DNA of 59,237 bases from Desulfovibrio sp. (lineage in GTDB: Bacteria > Desulfobacterota > Desulfovibrionia > Desulfovibrionales > Desulfovibrionaceae): NCBI GenBank assembly GCA_031260965.1, contig JAISKK010000054.1, forward strand, positions 1 to 59,237, read 5' to 3'. Positions 56,390-59,237 of the stretch are shown piece by piece. Numbering within the stretch: the first letter of the stretch is position 1; every line of letters starts with the position of its first letter. The position numbers and the translations under genes are program-made. Under the pieces are notes generated by a model. It did no database searches, was not told the DNA's origin, and saw only the letters and a program-made list of their open reading frames with translations.

Positions 56390-58678
56390 GTGGCGCGTCC
56401 TATCCGCTCTGGTTTCCGCTTGATCTTTCCTGCGCGGCTTTGCGCTGTTCTGGCCTTTGCGGGGTTCGGGCTCTGCCTTTGTCTCTGGGTGTTGATTCCC
56501 TCGCCCCTTGCGGATGTCCGAACCTGGCCTGTCTCACCTGCCCTGCTGGACGCGCAGGGCAGGCTTTTCCACGCCCGTCTTTCCGCCCGTGACGAATACT
56601 GTCTGCCCCTGCCTCTGGAGCGCATGGGCAAGTGGCTGCCCCTGCTGGCCGTGGAGGTGGAGGACAGACGCTTTTATTCCCACCCCGGAGTTGATCCCCT
56701 GGCTCTCGCCAGGGCGCTTTGGCAAAACCTGAGCGCCGGGGGTCTTGTCTCTGGAGCTTCCACCATCAGCAGCCAGGTGATCCGGGTCACCTATCCGCGC
56801 CGGCGTACTTTGGAAGGCAAGGTGCGGGAATTCGTCCAGGCCTGTATGCTGGAAAGGGAACTCGACAAAGAGCGGATTCTTGAACTCTACCTCAACCGCG
56901 CTCCCTTCGGCGGGCCGTTGCGGGGCGTGGAGGCCGCCGCCCGCAGTTATTTCGGCAAAAGAGCGGAAGATGTTTCCCTGTCCGAAGCGGCTCTGTTAAT
57001 CGGCATGTTGCGCGGGCCTTCCCTGTACAGGCCGGATCGCAATCCGGAAAAAATTCTTGAGCGCCGTAATACGATTTTGCGCCGTCTTTTGCAGCGTAAG
57101 GTTCTGCCCGAGTCCACCCTGCAAATGGCCCTGCTCGAACCCCTGCCCGCAGGGCGCGGGGCTATGCCGGGCGAGGCCAGACATTTCGCGGATTTCGTCC
57201 TGCGTTCCCTGCCCGCCGGTTATTGGGAAGCGGGCGGCCAGGCCCTCAAGACCACCTTTAATCCGGCCCTGCAGCGTCTTCTGGAACTCAGGCTCAGGGA
57301 AGCCTTGAGCGTTTTTCCCGAGGAAGTCACCGCGGCCGGGGGTATTGTGGATAATGCGCGGGGGGCGCTGCTCGCCTATGTGGGCAACGCCCGTTTTAAC
57401 CTTGAGGCGCGAAGCCAGTGGGTGGATTGCGGGGCTTCGCCGCGCTCACCCGGATCAACGCTCAAACCTTTTTTGTATCTGCTCGCCTATGAACAGGGCA
57501 GGCTGATCCCGGCCTCGCTTCTGGCCGACACCCCTTTGTCTTTCAGCGGGAGCGCCCCGCGCAATTATGACCGCAGCTACCGGGGGCCGGTCACGGCCGG
57601 GAGCGCACTGGCGGATTCTCTCAACGCGCCGGCGGTGCGGGTGCTGCGTTTGGCGGGGGGGGAGAGCGGCTTGCAGATTATGCGCCGCAGCGGGCTGTCC
57701 GGCCTTGGACACACGGCGGAGCATTACGGGGATTCTCTGGCCCTGGGCGGCTGCGAAATAACGGTTTTACAGGCTTTGAACGCTTTCAGCTCCCTGGCCT
57801 CCCTGGGCGTACGGCGTCCCCTGACCGCGCTCGCAGAAAGGGCAGGACCGCGCCTGGGCGAGGAGCGGATTTTTTCTCAGGCCGGGGCCTATCTGATTGC
57901 GGAATCGCTGCGCGACACCCGGCGTTTGCCGATATTGCTGCGCAAGTCACTTGCGGACCAGCGACGTTCCGTGGCCTTCAAAACCGGCACATCCTACGGT
58001 TTTCGCGATGCCTGGACGGCTGCCTATACACCGGAACATACGGCGGTTATCTGGATCGGCGACCCGCAGGGCCGTTCCCACCTGGGTTTGAGCGGACAGC
58101 CGGCAGCCGCCCCGGCGGCCGTGTCTTTACTTTTGGATATTCCCTGCGCCCCCGGAGAAGCGCGCTGGTATAGCCCACCCCCGGAACTGGAGCGTTTTGC
58201 CGCCTGTTCCCTTTCCGGCATGCCCGCGACCCCGGTTTGCCCCGGTCGCGCCATGCAGTGGCGCGTCAAAGATGTCAGCGCCGTCACTCCCTGTTCCATG
58301 CATCTTTTGCGGGCTGGCCAGGTGCGGACCCTGCTTCCTCCCGAACTGGAATTTTATGTCGCGCGTAAGGATACGGGTTTTTCCCGCCGGGAACAGCTGG
58401 AAATAACCTCACCCCAGCCGGGCATCCGCTATTTTTATACGCCCCAGGCTCCGGAGCAGCAGATTGCCCTTACGGTCGAGGGCGCAAGGGGTACAGTGCA
58501 CTGGTTTATGGATCAGGAATTTTTTGCTGCGCAGCCTGGGGGCGGCTCGCTGCTTCTGCCCCTGAAGCCCGGCAAACACACCCTGTCCATGCTGGATGAA
58601 GAGGGCCGTTTTGCCGCCACAACTTTCAGCGTTGTGGATATCATGGAACAGAGAGCGCCTGCCCTGCGTCTGGAATAA
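56390..58678 (+). CDS. pbpC: penicillin-binding protein 1C
   Basis: VEDRRFYSHPGVDPLALARAL (transglycosylase), SPGSTLKPFLYLLAYEQG and KTGTSYGFRDAW (transpeptidase), C-terminal BiPBP-like domain. Confidence 0.95.
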   Translation: MARPIRSGFRLIFPARLCAVLAFAGFGLCLCLWVLIPSPLADVRTWPVSPALLDAQGRLFHARLSARDEYCLPLPLERMGKWLPLLAVEVEDRRFYSHPGVDPLALARALWQNLSAGGLVSGASTISSQVIRVTYPRRRTLEGKVREFVQACMLERELDKERILELYLNRAPFGGPLRGVEAAARSYFGKRAEDVSLSEAALLIGMLRGPSLYRPDRNPEKILERRNTILRRLLQRKVLPESTLQMALLEPLPAGRGAMPGEARHFADFVLRSLPAGYWEAGGQALKTTFNPALQRLLELRLREALSVFPEEVTAAGGIVDNARGALLAYVGNARFNLEARSQWVDCGASPRSPGSTLKPFLYLLAYEQGRLIPASLLADTPLSFSGSAPRNYDRSYRGPVTAGSALADSLNAPAVRVLRLAGGESGLQIMRRSGLSGLGHTAEHYGDSLALGGCEITVLQALNAFSSLASLGVRRPLTALAERAGPRLGEERIFSQAGAYLIAESLRDTRRLPILLRKSLADQRRSVAFKTGTSYGFRDAWTAAYTPEHTAVIWIGDPQGRSHLGLSGQPAAAPAAVSLLLDIPCAPGEARWYSPPPELERFAACSLSGMPATPVCPGRAMQWRVKDVSAVTPCSMHLLRAGQVRTLLPPELEFYVARKDTGFSRREQLEITSPQPGIRYFYTPQAPEQQIALTVEGARGTVHWFMDQEFFAAQPGGGSLLLPLKPGKHTLSMLDEEGRFAATTFSVVDIMEQRAPALRLE

Positions 58679-58681
58679 TTT

Positions 58682-59062
58682 GTGTTGCCGGATTTCCCCG
58701 GCTGTTACCCCATGGCGGAGAGTCTTGACGCCTTGCTGCGGGATGTTCAGGGAGCGGTTGAAACATGGATGGAGGGGGAAGATCCGGCCATATTTCCGGC
58801 CCCTTCGTCTTTTGAAGAGGTTCAGGCAAGCGAAGACGCCAGGGGACGGATATTGGCGGCGGTTGATGTGGATACCGCCTTTCTTGACAATGCCGTGCAA
58901 CGTATCAACATCACTGCGCCGCGTTACGCTTTATCCATGATTGACAGGTTTGCCAAGGCAAGCGGCATGAGCCGTTCCGCCTATATGGTCAAGGCCGCGA
59001 TTAATGCGCGCAATTTTTCTGCTCTGTTCATATGTGCCTGTTCATCTGCAAAAATTTTTTAA
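58682..59062 (+). pseudogene. HicB-family antitoxin-like ORF lacking its N-terminal strand; no hicA next to it
   Basis: LPDFPGCYPMAESLDALLRDVQGAVETWMEGED...IPAPSSFEE-like...VDVDTAFLDNAVQRINITAPRYALSMIDRFAKASGMSRSAYMVKAA; GTG start 4 nt after the pbpC stop. Confidence 0.6.
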
Positions 59063-59118
59063 ATCGACGCCGCTTCGCGGCGTAAAGGTGAAAAGCCAAA
59101 GGCAAAGTTTAAAAGCTG

Positions 59119-59237
59119 ATCGGGTAGGAGGCGGGGTTGCCCCCGCCGTCCTCCCACACCACCGTACGTACGGTTCCGTATACGGCGGTTCATGCGGTGC
59201 ATTGAAACCTGCGAACCAGACCAAGCAGTGTCACAAG
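59119..59237 (-). mobile_element. 3' end of a group II intron (domains V and VI); intron and any RT ORF continue beyond the window
   Basis: Reverse complement GAACCGCCGTATACGGAACCGTACGTACGGTGGTGTGGGAGGACGGCGGGGGCAACCCCGCCTCCTACCCGAT, typical bacterial group II DV-DVI ending in GAT. Confidence 0.8.

Noticed and set aside
51538-56631. Very long minus-strand ORFs (51538-53400, 54127-56631) opposite the alpha-2-macroglobulin/pbpC genes
   Set aside because: Shadow frames of GC-rich codon usage; low-complexity, no recognisable motifs, while the plus strand encodes clear families.
1-59237. tRNA or rRNA genes
   Set aside because: None recognised by eye; no convincing T-loop/CCA combinations. A tRNAscan run would be decisive.

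Overview
The window looks like a chromosomal segment of a Desulfovibrionales-type bacterium. This taxon is inferred from AhbC (siroheme-to-heme pathway), the TrmD-SPOUT fusion and the gene orders; it was not tested. From left to right it contains: the 3' part of a large Calx-beta/VWA/RTX adhesin; a cstA-pirin-esterase operon; an acetyl-CoA hydrolase/CoA-transferase; a ygiB/ygiC-like pair; sbcDC; clpP-clpX-lon; a protein with two degenerate GGDEF-like regions plus TPRs; a WbpP-like epimerase; dus-ispH; cheV; the ffh-rpsP-khpA-rimM-trmD-rplS-rnhB operon; an M20 peptidase; a classical autotransporter next to an XRE regulator; a lytic transglycosylase; ahbC with a CbiO-like ATPase; a CHASE4 hybrid histidine kinase; a CX4CX2C radical SAM protein; queC; a MaoC hydratase; a GntP-like permease; an alpha-2-macroglobulin/PBP1C pair; a truncated HicB-like ORF; and, at the right edge, the 3' end (domains V/VI) of a minus-strand group II intron. 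The most unusual signal not explained by the genes is a dispersed intergenic repeat of about 105-127 bp. It has five good copies and two weaker candidates, terminal inverted repeats TAGAGC...GCTCTA and two internal stem-loops whose arms vary but stay paired. Its ends often supply the TAG stop codon of the neighbouring gene. Other points worth checking are an rnhB with no ATG/GTG/TTG start (possible ATT start overlapping the rplS stop), remnants of PIN and HicB toxin-antitoxin genes, and the tandem degenerate GGDEF protein. All calls come from reading the sequence and the supplied ORF translations; no searches were run.
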